A stretch of 64,000 nucleotides of DNA from NCBI GenBank assembly GCA_001048675.1, contig CCKK01000002.1, forward strand, positions 620,001-684,000, given 5' to 3'. The stretch is from Vibrio diabolicus (GTDB lineage Bacteria; Pseudomonadota; Gammaproteobacteria; Enterobacterales; Vibrionaceae). How positions within the stretch are numbered: the stretch's first letter is position 1; each line of letters begins with the position of its first letter. Of the stretch, positions 17,363 through 30,200 are shown piece after piece. The position numbers were made by a program, and so were the translations under genes. The notes beneath the pieces are model-generated. The model saw only the letters and a list, made by a program, of their open reading frames with translations, was not told the origin of the DNA and searched no databases.

Positions 17363-17651
17363 TTTTTGACCCTCTTAAAATCTGCCGAATTTTGTCGGTA
17401 CCAATTCTTCTCATCTTGAGATTAATGAGGAAGCTCCATGCCTCGAATGGTCTTTTTTTGTTGTATGGACGCACTATATCAATGGAAAAACCGTGATAAA
17501 AGCCTCAAATCAAGGTTAAGAGAAGGTTAGCGATTACGCAAACGTTTAGGACGGGAATTACTGATAATTTTACTTATTGTGTTGATTGATAATAACGATG
17601 GTATTAATAGCTCTCACATCATTGAAAGTGGGGGAATATTTACATATGATT
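17363..17651. other. Intergenic stretch without a gene
   Basis: About 290 AT-rich bases between the YgjV-like gene and the Fur box. No supported reading frame, RNA gene or strong stem-loop was seen; it should contain the YgjV-like promoter. Confidence 0.6.
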
Positions 17652-17670
17652 GAAAATGATAATTATTTTC
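17652..17670. promoter_or_regulatory. Strong Fur-box-like sequence
   Basis: GAAAATGATAATTATTTTC matches the 19-bp Fur consensus GATAATGATAATCATTATC at 16 of 19 positions and is nearly palindromic. It lies just before a broken small membrane-protein gene and about 550 bp before the giant adhesin, so it points to iron control of the small gene. Confidence 0.8.
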
Positions 17671-17677
17671 AAGTGTG

Positions 17678-17945
17678 ATGTTTATGTATTTTCTTATTAG
17701 CTTGCTCGTATTTTTTTTACTTGTATATCAGGACAAAGCCGAATTCGTGGTGCTCGGGAATTCATATTGTGAGCCACATTTTCATGGTTATATTTTGTCC
17801 AACGATTTATGTCATTCAATATTTAATCGTCACGTTTTTCTCGTCACCAATATTGATTAAGTTGTCATCACGTTCAGGTGTATACAACATTCTTATTGCT
17901 TTTCTTCCATTATTGATTGCAACCGGTAGTTTGGCGTTTAGCTGA
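17678..17945 (+). pseudogene. Frameshifted small membrane-protein gene behind a Fur box
   Basis: One frame begins at ATG 17678 (MFMYFLISLLVFFLL) and the next frame carries RTKPNSWCSGIHIVSHIF and two further hydrophobic segments, ending LIATGSLAFS at a TGA (17943-17945). Removing one T from the run of eight (17711-17718) joins them into a protein of about 89 residues with three membrane segments. It sits 8 bp after a good Fur box, so an iron-starvation-induced small membrane protein is likely. The family is unknown to me. It may be a true pseudogene, a slippage-expressed gene or a sequencing error. Confidence 0.55.
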
Positions 17946-18042
17946 GCGTTTTCATCTATCTTCTTTTTTAAAACGACTACACTTATACGGAATAAGGTAT
18001 CAATTTCATATAATTAATCGATATTGCGGTGTTAGGACATGT

Positions 18043-18079
18043 GTCACATTTCTGTGACTACTAGTAAGTTTTACTTACT
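18043..18079. promoter_or_regulatory. Two adjacent inverted repeats upstream of the adhesin gene
   Basis: GTCACA-TTTC-TGTGAC (18043-18058) is followed 4 bp later by AGTAAGT-TTT-ACTTACT (18063-18079). Both are perfect palindromes, about 145 bp before the adhesin start, in a 278-bp gene-free leader. They look like operators for dimeric regulators. Which protein binds is unknown. Confidence 0.55.
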
Positions 18080-18223
18080 TTGCTCATTAGTGCGCCATTT
18101 ATCGATTGTTTAATGAGTTGATACTTAGTCTAATCGTCTAAAGGTGTGCAGTATGCCGCACTAAATCATTTAAAAACTATCTAAAAAGGTTAATGGGAAA
18201 CGTAGGCCATTAGCGGAGGTCAG

Positions 18224-21200
18224 ATGAGTACGCAAACCGTGCCGCAGAACGCGATTGTAAATGCTGTCAAAGGTGAAGTCTTAGTTTTAGGTCTGGATGG
18301 AAAAGTCAGGTCTATAAAAGCGGGGGATGAGTTAATATCTGGCGAAGTGATCATTACTGAAAATAACGCTTCTCTTGATGTACAGATACATAATGAGCTG
18401 TATCTGGTTGATGCTAATTGTGTCGCGTGCCTTCCAGAACCTTCTTTTGAACAACCAGAAACCTTGCTGCAATCTCCAGTTAATGGCCAGGTTACTTTCG
18501 ATCCAACAGCTATCGAAGGTGCTAACTTTGACGCTAATGATGTCGCGGCTATCCAACAGGCCATTTTAGATGGTGCTGACCCGACTGCTATTTTGGAAGC
18601 AACTGCTGCTGGTGCTGGCGCTGAAGGCTCAGCCAATGCTGGCTATGTGACCGTTGAATATAATAATCCGGAAGTACTTGCCTCCACCTTTTTTGAGACG
18701 TCAGCGACTCGTAGCGGTGTAGAAGAACGCGATGAAGCTGATGATTTAGATGTCACTATCTTTGCCGATGGCGGACAATCATTGCAATCTAGCGTAACAG
18801 AAGGCTCAATTTCTCTATCAAGCTATCCGCAAACCATTTCTTCTAGTGTGCTGGTTGAAGCGGGGGATCTCGCACTTGATACCGCTTCATTTGTACCTGA
18901 AACGTCCTCATTAGAGTCTCTGTTAACCGAGCTAAATAGTGATATTACCTCTGCTGGTCAGCCAGTGGCGTTCGTTTATGACGAAGCGCAAAATGTCATT
19001 ATCGGCACTCAAGAAGGTAACGAAGTGCTTCGTATAGAGATCGAAGCGACATCTTTAGGCCGTGATTTAGAGTTAGAGGTCGTTACCACGATTAGCCAGG
19101 GCATTGACCATGTCGCTTCTGTTGCTGATGGTCAAGTTTCCATCTCCGGTGATCAAATCAATATTGCTTTTGACATTACAGGCGCAGATATTGGTGGTAA
19201 CAGTATTCAAGCACCTATCGATTTCACGACAACCGTTATTGATGGCGATGATCCGGCGCCGCAAAACGTTACTTTCGAAAACGTTGAATCTTCTTCTACT
19301 CCGATTACTGGCACCTTTGTTGATATTGGTAGCGATCAATTGGCAACGGTCACATTTAATCAAGAAGGACTTAGTCAATTTGATGGCCTATTGAGTGATA
19401 ATCAGGCAACAGAGGCGGTACTCTCTGAAGACGGCAGCACTATCACCTTGTCCATTGCTGGCTCGAATGAAACCGTCTTAACCATCAGTCTGAATACTGA
19501 TGGTACCTACCAATTTGAGCAATTTAAGCCGTTAGAACAAACAAACGGTGAAGATACGATTGAGCTCTCTTTGCCAACCACAATCGTTGATTTCGACCAA
19601 GATACGGCAAGTAACACCTTTACGATGACCATCCTTGATGGCGATAATCCAGTGATTGAAAACGTGACGGGATTGTCTTTAGACGAGGCGGGTGTTGACC
19701 AAGGTTCACAGGAAGGCGCGGTAGTAACAAGTGGCTCTGGGTCGATCACGACATCGGTCGGTAGTGACATCATTGATCACTATGAGTTGGAACCTACAGA
19801 GTTTAATGTTGGTGGAGGAGAACTCCAATCTCAAGGGCAGGTTGTTCAACTGGAACTAGCGTCCGAGAGTAACGGCGTGCGCACTTACGAAGGCTTCATC
19901 GAGTTGGATGGCGTGCGTATTACCGTATTTGATGTGGCGATCGATGCCCCTGCATTGGGCGAATATCAATTCAACTTGTATGAACAACTCGACCATAAGG
20001 GTGTTAACGATGACTCGCTTACTTTCTCACTGCCAGTTTACGCGGTAGATGCGGATGGCGACCGCTCCTCGATTACCGACGGTTCGAACACACCAGAAGC
20101 GGCGCAAATTGTCATTCAAGTTCAAGATGACGTTCCTTCGATTGATGGCGTTGATGCGCTAGCCGTCGATGAAGACGATTTATCAAGCATCGGCTCTGAT
20201 CAAAGCGACTCTGTGCTCGCGCAAGGTAGTTTCACGACGACTCAGGGCTCAGACCGAGTTGTAAGTTATCAATTAGAGAGCGGAACTGATCCACTCAATG
20301 GGTTGGAATCACAGGGTCGATCTATCTCTCTGACGGAAACCGCCAACTCAGATGGCAGCTTTACCTATTCTGCAACGGCAGCAGGGGACGCTATCTTCAC
20401 CTTACAAGTGAACCCTGTCGGTTCTTATTCATTTATCCTTGAAGGTCCAATCGATCATGCTGTGGGTAGCGATAGCCTAACCTTGGATCTCACGATTGTT
20501 GCAACGGACTTTGACGGTGACACCAGTTCACTTGTTCTACCGGTTACCATTACTGATGATGTGCCAACCATTAACGACGTTGTTGCTCTTACCGTCGATG
20601 AAGATGACTTAAGTTCGGTAGGCTCTGACCAATCACAGCCAACGCTGGTTGAAGGTCAGTTCACGACGATTCAGGGTTCTGATGGCGTCGTACAGTATCA
20701 GTTGGATGTAAATGCAGATCCTTTAAATGGCCTACAATCTCAAGGGCAAACCGTCTCCATCGCCGAAACGCAAAATGCAGACGGCAGCTACACCTACAGC
20801 GCAACGGCAAATGGCAGCGCAGTCTTCACATTAATTTTGAATACCGACGGCTCGTACAGTTTTGAGCTGCAAGGTCCAATCGACCATGCGGCAGATCGCG
20901 ACAGCTTAACCCTTGATTTTAGTGTTATTGCTACTGATTTCGATGGTGACACAAGTCAAATTGTACTGCCAGTCACCATCGTGGATGATAAACCGACTAT
21001 TACCGATGTTGATGCGATTACCGTTGATGAAGATGATTTAGGCACGATTGGCTCAGACCAGACTGATCCGATTTCAATTGATGGCAACTTCACCACCACA
21101 CAAGGCTCGGACCGAGTGGTGAGCTATCAGCTCGATGCTTCTGCAACACCAGTTGACGGCCTTACATCACAAGGCGTTGCAGTCACGCTAACTGAAACCG

Positions 21201-24200
21201 CAAACGGCGATGGCAGTTTTACCTACCAAGCAACAGCAGGTACTGAGTCGGTCTTTACACTGACAGTGAACACTGATGGCTCTTATAACTTCACGCTAGA
21301 AGGGCCAATTGATCATGCTGTCGATAGCGACGAGTTGACGCTCAACTTCCCAATCATCGTGACCGACTTTGATGGTGATACCACAAACGCCACGATCCCT
21401 GTGACGATCGTGGACGATAAGCCAGTGATTACTGACGTAGATGCCATTACGGTTGATGAAGATGATCTAGCGTCAATTGGTTCAGACCAAAGCAATCCAA
21501 TTTCTATTGATGGCAACTTTACTACCACACAAGGCTCAGACCGTGTGGTGAGCTACCAGTTAGATGCCTCTGCAACACCAGTTGACGGTTTAACATCGCA
21601 AGGTGTGGCTGTCACGCTAACAGAAACCGCAAATGGTGATGGTAGTTTCAGTTATGAAGCGACAGCGGGTTCTGAAGCGATCTTTACGCTGACTGTGAAT
21701 ACTGATGGTACTTACAACTTCACGCTTGAAGGACCAATTGATCATGCGGTTGATAGTGATGAGTTGACACTGAACTTCCCAATTATAGCCACCGACTTTG
21801 ATGGCGACACAGTAACTGAAATCATTCCAGTCACGATTGTTGATGATGTACCGACTATTACAGCGGTTGATGCGCTGAATGTTGATGAGGATGACCTTAA
21901 CGTTGTAGGTTCCGACCCAGGCGGCGATCTGTTCGTTAAAGGCGCGTTTACCACCACACAAGGCTCTGACCGAGTGGTGAGCTACCAACTGGATTCAACC
22001 TCTGATCCTGTCGCGGGCCTGACGTCTCAAGGTGAGGCGATTACCTTGGTCGAAACCGCGAATGGTGACGGCAGCTTTACCTATGTCGCGACCGCAGATG
22101 GTAATCCTATTTTTACCCTAAACGTCGCAACTGATGGTACGTATGACTTTACGCTTCAAGGACCAATCGACCATGCGTCCAACAGCGACAGCCTAACCAT
22201 TGATTTCCCGATTATTGCCACCGATTTTGATGGTGATACAACTTCAGCAACTATTCCAGTCACGATCACGGATGATGCACCAGTCATCGATAACGTCGTG
22301 CCGCTGGCTGTGGATGAATATGATCTCTCAGGTATTGGCTCAGACCAAAGCGACGCTGTTTATGTAGAAGGTGCGTTCACGACCACTCAAGGGTCAGACC
22401 GTGTGGTGAGCTACCAACTTGACTCAACGGCTGATCCTGTTTTGGGGTTAACTTCGCAAGGTGAGCCTGTTACCTTGGTAGAGACTGCGAATGCCGATGG
22501 CAGCTTTACTTACGTTGCTACCGCGGATGGTAACCCTGTCTTCACCATGAATGTGAATGCAGACGGTACATACAACTTCCGTCTGGAAGGGCAGGTCGAC
22601 CATGCGTTAAACAGCGATGAGTTAGTACTGAACTTCCCAATCATTGCAACAGACTTTGATGGCGATACGACGACGGCGACCATTCCAGTCACGATTACTG
22701 ATGACGTTCCAACCATTGATAACGTTGTCCCACTGACAGTAGACGAAGATGATCTCGCCTCAATTGGCTCAGACCAAAACGATGATGCGTTTATGTCGGG
22801 TTCTTTCAGCACAACTGAAGGCTCGGACAGTGTTGTTAAATACCAGCTTGATGCAACAGCAGATCCAGTAGCAGGGTTGACCTCTCATGGTGAACCTGTC
22901 GTGCTTGCTGAGACGGCAAACGGTGATGGTAGCTTTACTTACACTGCCACAGCAGATGGCAATGCCGTATTTGAATTAGTGCTGAAGCCAGATGGCAGCT
23001 ACACCTTTACTCTGCAAGGTCCACTAGACCATGCGATGAATAGCGACAGCCTACAAATCGATTTCCCGATTATCGCAACAGACTTTGATGGCGACACTTC
23101 AACTAAAATACTGCCTGTCACTATTGTTGATGATCAGCCAAGCATCACTAATGTTGATGCGATCAGCGTGGATGAAGATGACTTGGCTACGATTGGCTCT
23201 GATCAAAACGAGTCCGTGTCGATTGATGGTCACTTTGTCACGATGGGCTCTGATCATGTTGTGAGTTATCAGTTAGACGCATCCTCTAACCCTATTAATG
23301 GCTTAACCTCACACGGGGTAGTGGTGACAATGACGGAAAGCGCGAATGCGGATGGCAGTTTCACCTATACCGCTACCGCAGGATCAGAAGCCGTATTTAC
23401 CTTGACGGTGAACAGCGACGGCAGTTACAACTTCACGCTTGAAGGTCCAATTGACCATGCAACAGGTAGTGATGAGCAGACGCTGAACTTCCCAATCATC
23501 GCGACAGATTTTGATGGTGATACCACCACAGAAACGATCCCAGTCACCATCGTCGATGACAAGCCGACTATTACTGATGTCGATGCGATTACCGTGGATG
23601 AAGATGATTTAGCCACGATTGGCTCAGACCAAACTGACCCGATTTCAATCGATGGCAACTTCACCACCACGCAAGGCTCTGACCGAGTGGTGAGCTATCA
23701 GCTTGATGCTTCTGCAACACCGGTGGCTGGACTCACATCACAAGGCGTGGCAGTTACATTGGCTGAAACCGCAAACGGCGATGGAAGCTTTACCTATAAA
23801 GCAACAGCGGGTTCTGAAGCGGTCTTTACGCTGACGGTGAATACTGATGGTAGCTATCAGTTTACGCTTGAAGGGCCAATCGACCATGCTGTTGATAGCG
23901 ATGAGCTGACACTCAATTTCCCAATTATTGCGACAGACTTTGATGGCGACACCTTTGCTGAGACAATTCCTGTCAAGATCGTTGATGACAAGCCGACACT
24001 TGGTGGCATCGAAGCAACAAGTGTGCAAACGGTTGACGAGGACGATATCCCAACAGTCGGATCTGATGGTACGCAGTCGAACAGCATTGCCGGTAACTTC
24101 ATCGCGACTGATGGCTCTGATGGCATTGTAGAGTATGGTGTTTCTGACCTAACCACGCCAGTACAAGGCCTGACCTCTGGTGGTCAATCATTGGTTATGG

Positions 24201-27200
24201 TTGAAGTATCAAACGCAGGTGGCGTTTCAGTTTACGAAGCTCGTATTGATGGCACGACGACACCAGTATTCCGTGTGACACTCGATGCCTCTAATGACAG
24301 CTACACGTTCGATTTGCTTGCTCCTCTCGATCATCCAAATGCTGATGGCCAAAATGAACTGGTCATCAATTTGCCGATAAACGCGACTGACTTTGATGGA
24401 GACGTGTCGAACAACATCACCTTACCAATTACGGTTGTGGATGATGTTCCGACCATTGATGGTTTACTAGCAGGCAGTGAACAAACCGTTGATGAAGATG
24501 ACCTACCAGCAGGTACTGATGCTGCAAGTGCAGAAGATACTGTTATTTCAGGTACTTTTGATATCACCGAAGGTGCTGACCAAGTTGCTTCTATTCAGCT
24601 TAGTGACCTGACCACGCCTGTTGCGTCACTGACTTCAGATGGTGAAGCTATCACCTTAGTTCTGTCTTCTAACGCAAACGGTGTGAACGTATACCAAGGT
24701 GTTGCTGGCAATCCTGCTGAAGTGGTTTTCGAACTGACGTTGGATGCAACGAACAACACCTACGAGTTCGATTTACAGAAGCCGCTTGATCATCCAGATG
24801 GTAATCAGCAAAACGAGATTGTTATTAACCTCCCTGTGACGGCGACAGATAATGATGGTGATACTTCACCAGCCTTCACATTGCCAATTACCGTTGTGGA
24901 CGATGTTCCAGTTGTTACCAATATTGAAAGTCTACGTGTAGACGAAGATGACTTACCTCTTGGTTCTGATGGCACTAAAGAGCCATTAACGGTATCGGGT
25001 GAATTTGAAGTAACCAGCGCAGATGGTATTGATGCTTTCGAATTGGATCTGAGCTCAAATCCTATCCCGAATCTGAAATCGGGTGGAGAAGAGGTAACGC
25101 TTTCTCAAGACGCTAGTGCCTCAACTGCTGACGCACTTGTTTACGTAGGGCAAACTCCGGGTGGAGTGACGGTGTTCACGTTGACACTTCATCAAGATGG
25201 TAAATACGACTTTGAGTTATCTGGTCAGTTAGATCACGCGGTTAACTTTGATGAGATTTTGTTGAATCTACCTGTGAAGATTACAGATGGCGACAACGAT
25301 ACCATCACTGCTACCTTTCCAGTGACCATCGTAGATGACAAGCCAACCATTGATGCTATTAGCTCTGGTAGTACCTTGTCTGTGGATGAGGATGATATTC
25401 CAAGCCAAGGTTCGGACGACACGCCAGAATCCAATATCATTGGTGGCAATTTTGAGGTTACCGATGGTGCTGACTCTATCGTTAGCTTCCAATTGGACAG
25501 CTTAACATCGCCTGTTTCTGGCCTTACCTCAGGTGGTCAGCTGCTTGAATTGGTTGAGTTCTCAAATTCAAATGGTGTGATTGAGTACCGAGCCTATGTT
25601 CAAGGTACGACGGATACCGTCTTTAAACTGACGCTAAATGGTTCAGCAGACAGCTATGAATTTGAACTGTTGGGTGCACTTGATCATCCTGCGGGTAACG
25701 ATGAAAACTCGTTAGTCATCAACTTCCCAGTCAACGCGACCGATTTTGACGGCGATGTGTCCAATAACATCACCTTGCCGATCACTGTGGTGGACGATGT
25801 TCCAGCGATTGTGAAAGTGACAGACTCTAGCCAACAAACCGTTGATGAAGATGATCTTGCTGGTGGCTCAGACACGACAAGTGGCGATTCAACGTTATTA
25901 ACTGGTGGATTTGAAGTCGTTGATGGTGCGGATGAGATTGTCAGCTACCAAATTTCTGATCTCAACACGGTTGTGTCTGGCTTAACGTCGAACGGCAGCA
26001 GCATTGAGTTGAATGTGGTGAGCTCGGTTGGTGGTGTAACCAGTTACCAAGCGGTGATTACTGGCACATCAACTAAGATCTTCACGCTGTCTCTTGATGC
26101 GAATAATGACAGTTACCAATTTGAACTGTTGGGACCAATCGACCATGACGCTGTTCAAGGTGAAAACAACCTTGTCATTGATATCCCAATTACAGTCACA
26201 GATTTTGATGGTGACACGTCATCATCACTGAACCTTCCAATCACCATCGTTGATGACATTCCTGAAATTAAATCAGCAGATGCTTTGGCTGTTGACGAGG
26301 ATGACCTCGCTAATGGTTCTCAGGCAACCAACAAAGACAGCCTTGAAGCAACGGGCAATTTCGATACGGTGGAAGGGGCAGATACCGTTGTCTCTTACCA
26401 GTTGGATCTTACTTCTAACCCGATACCAGGAGTAACTTCAGGTGGCCTCGCAGTGACGTTAGTTCAAACCGCGGTAAGCAACAACAACTTTACTTATCAA
26501 GGGCAGACTCCGGATGGAAACTCAGTATTCACGCTAGTTTTGAACGCTGACGGCTCTTACAAGTTTACACTCGAGGGGGCGCTAGACCACTCAACCCAAG
26601 GCGAAGATACTCTCATACTCGATCTTCCAGTCTTTGCGACCGATGTCGATGGCGATACGGCAGGTATTAACTTACCAGTGACGATCACCGATGATGTTCC
26701 AACCTTGTACGATGCATCTATTTCGCGTGTTGAGGGGCAAGGCAGCCGCACGGTTCACTTATTCCAAGACCCTGTAGAAGGTGATGACGATCTTGGTGCT
26801 GACGGCGCACAAGTGACTTCATTTTCGGCTGATGATTCAGGCATTTACTTTAAGCAAAACGGTGTTGATTCCGATTCTGTCGATTTGAACGGCAGCGACC
26901 AAGTCGTATTTGTTCACAAGGTTCTTGACGGAGTGGATACTGAAATCGGTCGTTTGGTTGTTCGAACTGATGGCAGTGTGTCATTCCGTCCTAATGACGA
27001 TCTTGACCATACCGAAACCGACTCGATTGATTTCACCATCAACGTTGTTGCAACCGATGGTGATGGCGATATCGCAGATGCCGATGTGGATATCTCGATA
27101 AGAGACCGCAATGCGCAAATTGACACGTCTACCGTTACTGCGTTCGAGGACCAAGGGCGTGATGGTGTCGTTGTGGGCGTTGACTCTGCAAATACTCAGG

Positions 27201-30200
27201 ACAACTTGTCGACGCTGGATGTGACACCGGCGAAAGTCGATTTGGTTATCGATTTGCATGATATCGATCGTAACGAAAGCTTAGGTGATATCACTATTCG
27301 AGATGCAAGCACGCACAACGGTACGTTCTATTACCGAGATGGCAGCGGGAACTTCATTGAATTGACACCAGTAGGTGATACGGTTGTTCTCGATGCCTCG
27401 AATGTCGAGCAATCATTTAGTGGCGAGCTGGTCTCTTTAGATAACTTGTATTTTGTCCCAGATCGTCATACCTCGACTGACGTTTCAGGTATTGATCCTC
27501 GTATTCGCGTTGAAATACTGAACAATGGCTCAGCTGACCACGTTATTAATGGTAATTTGAATATTCAAGTTGAGAGTGTGGCAGATATTGCGACTTGGAC
27601 GACGAGCAGCGAGTTTAACTATTCTGTCGATGAAGACGGAAACAACGTCGCACTTAATATCACGGCGGAAACTCAGGATACTAGTAATCCTGAAGATATA
27701 GTGTACGAGCTCATCTTTACACAAGGAGAAGGTAACGCGGAGTTAGTCTATTCGGATGGTAGCGCGATTCCAAAAACTGGTGGTGTGTATCTCGTAGATG
27801 CCAGCCGAATTGGTGACGTTCAAATTGATCCAATCGATAATTTCTCGGGCGAAATCAAGATTGATGTAACCGCGATTACGACAGAAAACAATAATCCGTT
27901 ATCAGGGAAGGAAACGGCACGTTCAGAGACAGAAACTATCATCATTGATGTTAACCCAATCGCGGACCCAGGTAGTTTTACGGTCAACCGAATCAATGTC
28001 TTTGAGGATAACGCTCGAACTCAAGATACCGTCGATCCTGTTACGGATCATGATCCACTTCAGTTAAGTGAAGTGATTACCATGAAGCCGTCTGCGGATT
28101 TAGATGGTTCTGAAGCACTGTTTGTGCGTATTTCTGACTTCTCAATTGATGGCGTTACGTTAGTGTGGCTTGATTCAGCAAACCCAAGCCAAATCGTGGA
28201 AGTGACCGATTCAAGCGGCAATGTACTCTATTACGAAGTACCAGAATCTGAGTTAGCCAACGTCGAAGTGCTTCCTCCGTTGCACAGCAATGATGACTTT
28301 ACTTTCAACGTTGAAGGTATCGTCAAAGACACGGCATCGTTATCTAGTGGGGTTGCCGAAGATATGTTGTCACTAGGCAGCAAAACAGTGATCGTCGGTG
28401 TGAAAGGCGTAGCTGACATACCATTTATTGAGCTTAATGATAAATCAGGGATCTGGCATGAGTTTAATGACGGCAATGTAAGAGGTATTGAGACTAATAT
28501 CGATGAGAATGGTCAAGTAGAGTTGGGCTTTAGTGTCATCTCTGGCGAGTTACCAGATAACCCGAATGATCACTCAGAGTCGGTTACGGTTCTGCTGTCC
28601 AATATTCCGGCAGGTGTCGAGGTATTTGATAGCGATGGTGCATCCGTCGATCTGACTTTTGTCGGCTATGACGCGCAAAATCAGCCAATCTATGAAGCCA
28701 ACATCACCACGGCGAATATTAATTCTGGAATTGTTATTAAACCGGAAGCGTCATCGACGGAGAACATTCATATTACAGCGACGACGATCGTCACAGAGAA
28801 TGATGGTCACAGTCGGACCTCGTCGGGTGAGATCCGAATTATTGTCGCTCCTGTCATTGATGCGCAAGATAACTACACGGTTCAATCAGAAGGTGATGAA
28901 GATACACGCTTTAATATTGATTGGAAGCCAACGTTGGCTCAAAGCCCTGATACAGACGAGTTCTTTAGTGAGGTGACGATTTCTGGATTTCCTCCAGGCA
29001 GCACGGTTTATGTCGATGGCGTAGCACAAACATTGGTTTCTGGAACATTAACACTTTCGCCACTAGCGAACGAGTCGGAGCAAGACTTTTCTGCTCGAAT
29101 CTCTCAAAGCGGGTATGTCCAGGTGCAATTAGAGCAAGACTCTAGTACTGACTTTGATTTGAATACTACGGTGACGGTGAAAGAGATTGACCACGAATAT
29201 GTCGATGCTTCTAATCCCGGGCAGGGAATTGCAGAAAAAACCATCAATGGCATGGTGCATGTCCAAGTCAATCCAATCGTTGAGCCAGAAAATACAACAG
29301 GATCGCTAGACGCCCAGACACGTTTGCTTGTTACTGAAAGCACTGGCGTTGTCACTGACATCGTGAAGTCAGACGGTCAAGGGAACATTGATTTTACGAT
29401 CAATACTTCAACGGGTGGGGAGTCTGGTGCGAATATCATCAAATACCAAGAGTTTGACGCCTCTTCAGATGAAGTGGTGACTCAGCTTGTTGTTCAGTTC
29501 CACAATGTCGACCCTGAGATTCTCAATCAATTGGTCATTGTTGGTGCATTGAACGAAGGCGGCGGTCGATGGACAGTCATTGACGAAGAAAACTTCTCAA
29601 TTAAAGCGCCTTCAGGTCTTGATTTAACGCCAAACGACGACAGCGATGATGGTGACAACGGCGGTCTATCTCAAATTGGGTTAACCATCTATGCCGAGGT
29701 CAACGATTTAGGTGAAGATGCCGTTGAAAAAGACGCAACAGTGGCAAGAGAAACTGACGTGACACTTGAGTTTCCGACGGTTCTCACGCCGCAAACAAGT
29801 GTTGCCGCTGAAATTCAGGTGGCTGATGACGTCCAAATTGAAGCATCGGAAGATAATGCGATCGACCTTGGCACTCAATTGACGTCGAAAGTCGATGCGA
29901 TTAATGCGGATGGTGTGGAAGATGTTTTGACTGTTGTTATTGATCCATCTGCACCCGGTATTCCTCCAGGCTTGGTGATAACAGGCACTGATATCGATTT
30001 TGTCAATGGTAAATACGTTTTCCAAGCAGATATTGATGCTAGTGGCAATATCACAGGTTTGGACGGTTTAACGATGCACTTGGCAGAAGATTACGCTGGT
30101 GATTTCGAGTTGCCTGTGAGGTTTGTCACCAAAGACACAGAGTCTGGCGACGAAAAAGAAAACAACGTGCGAATTCCAGTCCAGGTTTTACCGATCGCAG

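Noticed and set aside
17721..17945. TTG-led 74-residue frame as a separate gene
   Set aside because: Better explained as the second half of the frameshifted gene starting at 17678.
20149..26730. Regular repeats, considered as a CRISPR array
   Set aside because: Units are about 428 bp, coding and in frame throughout; no short repeats with unique spacers.
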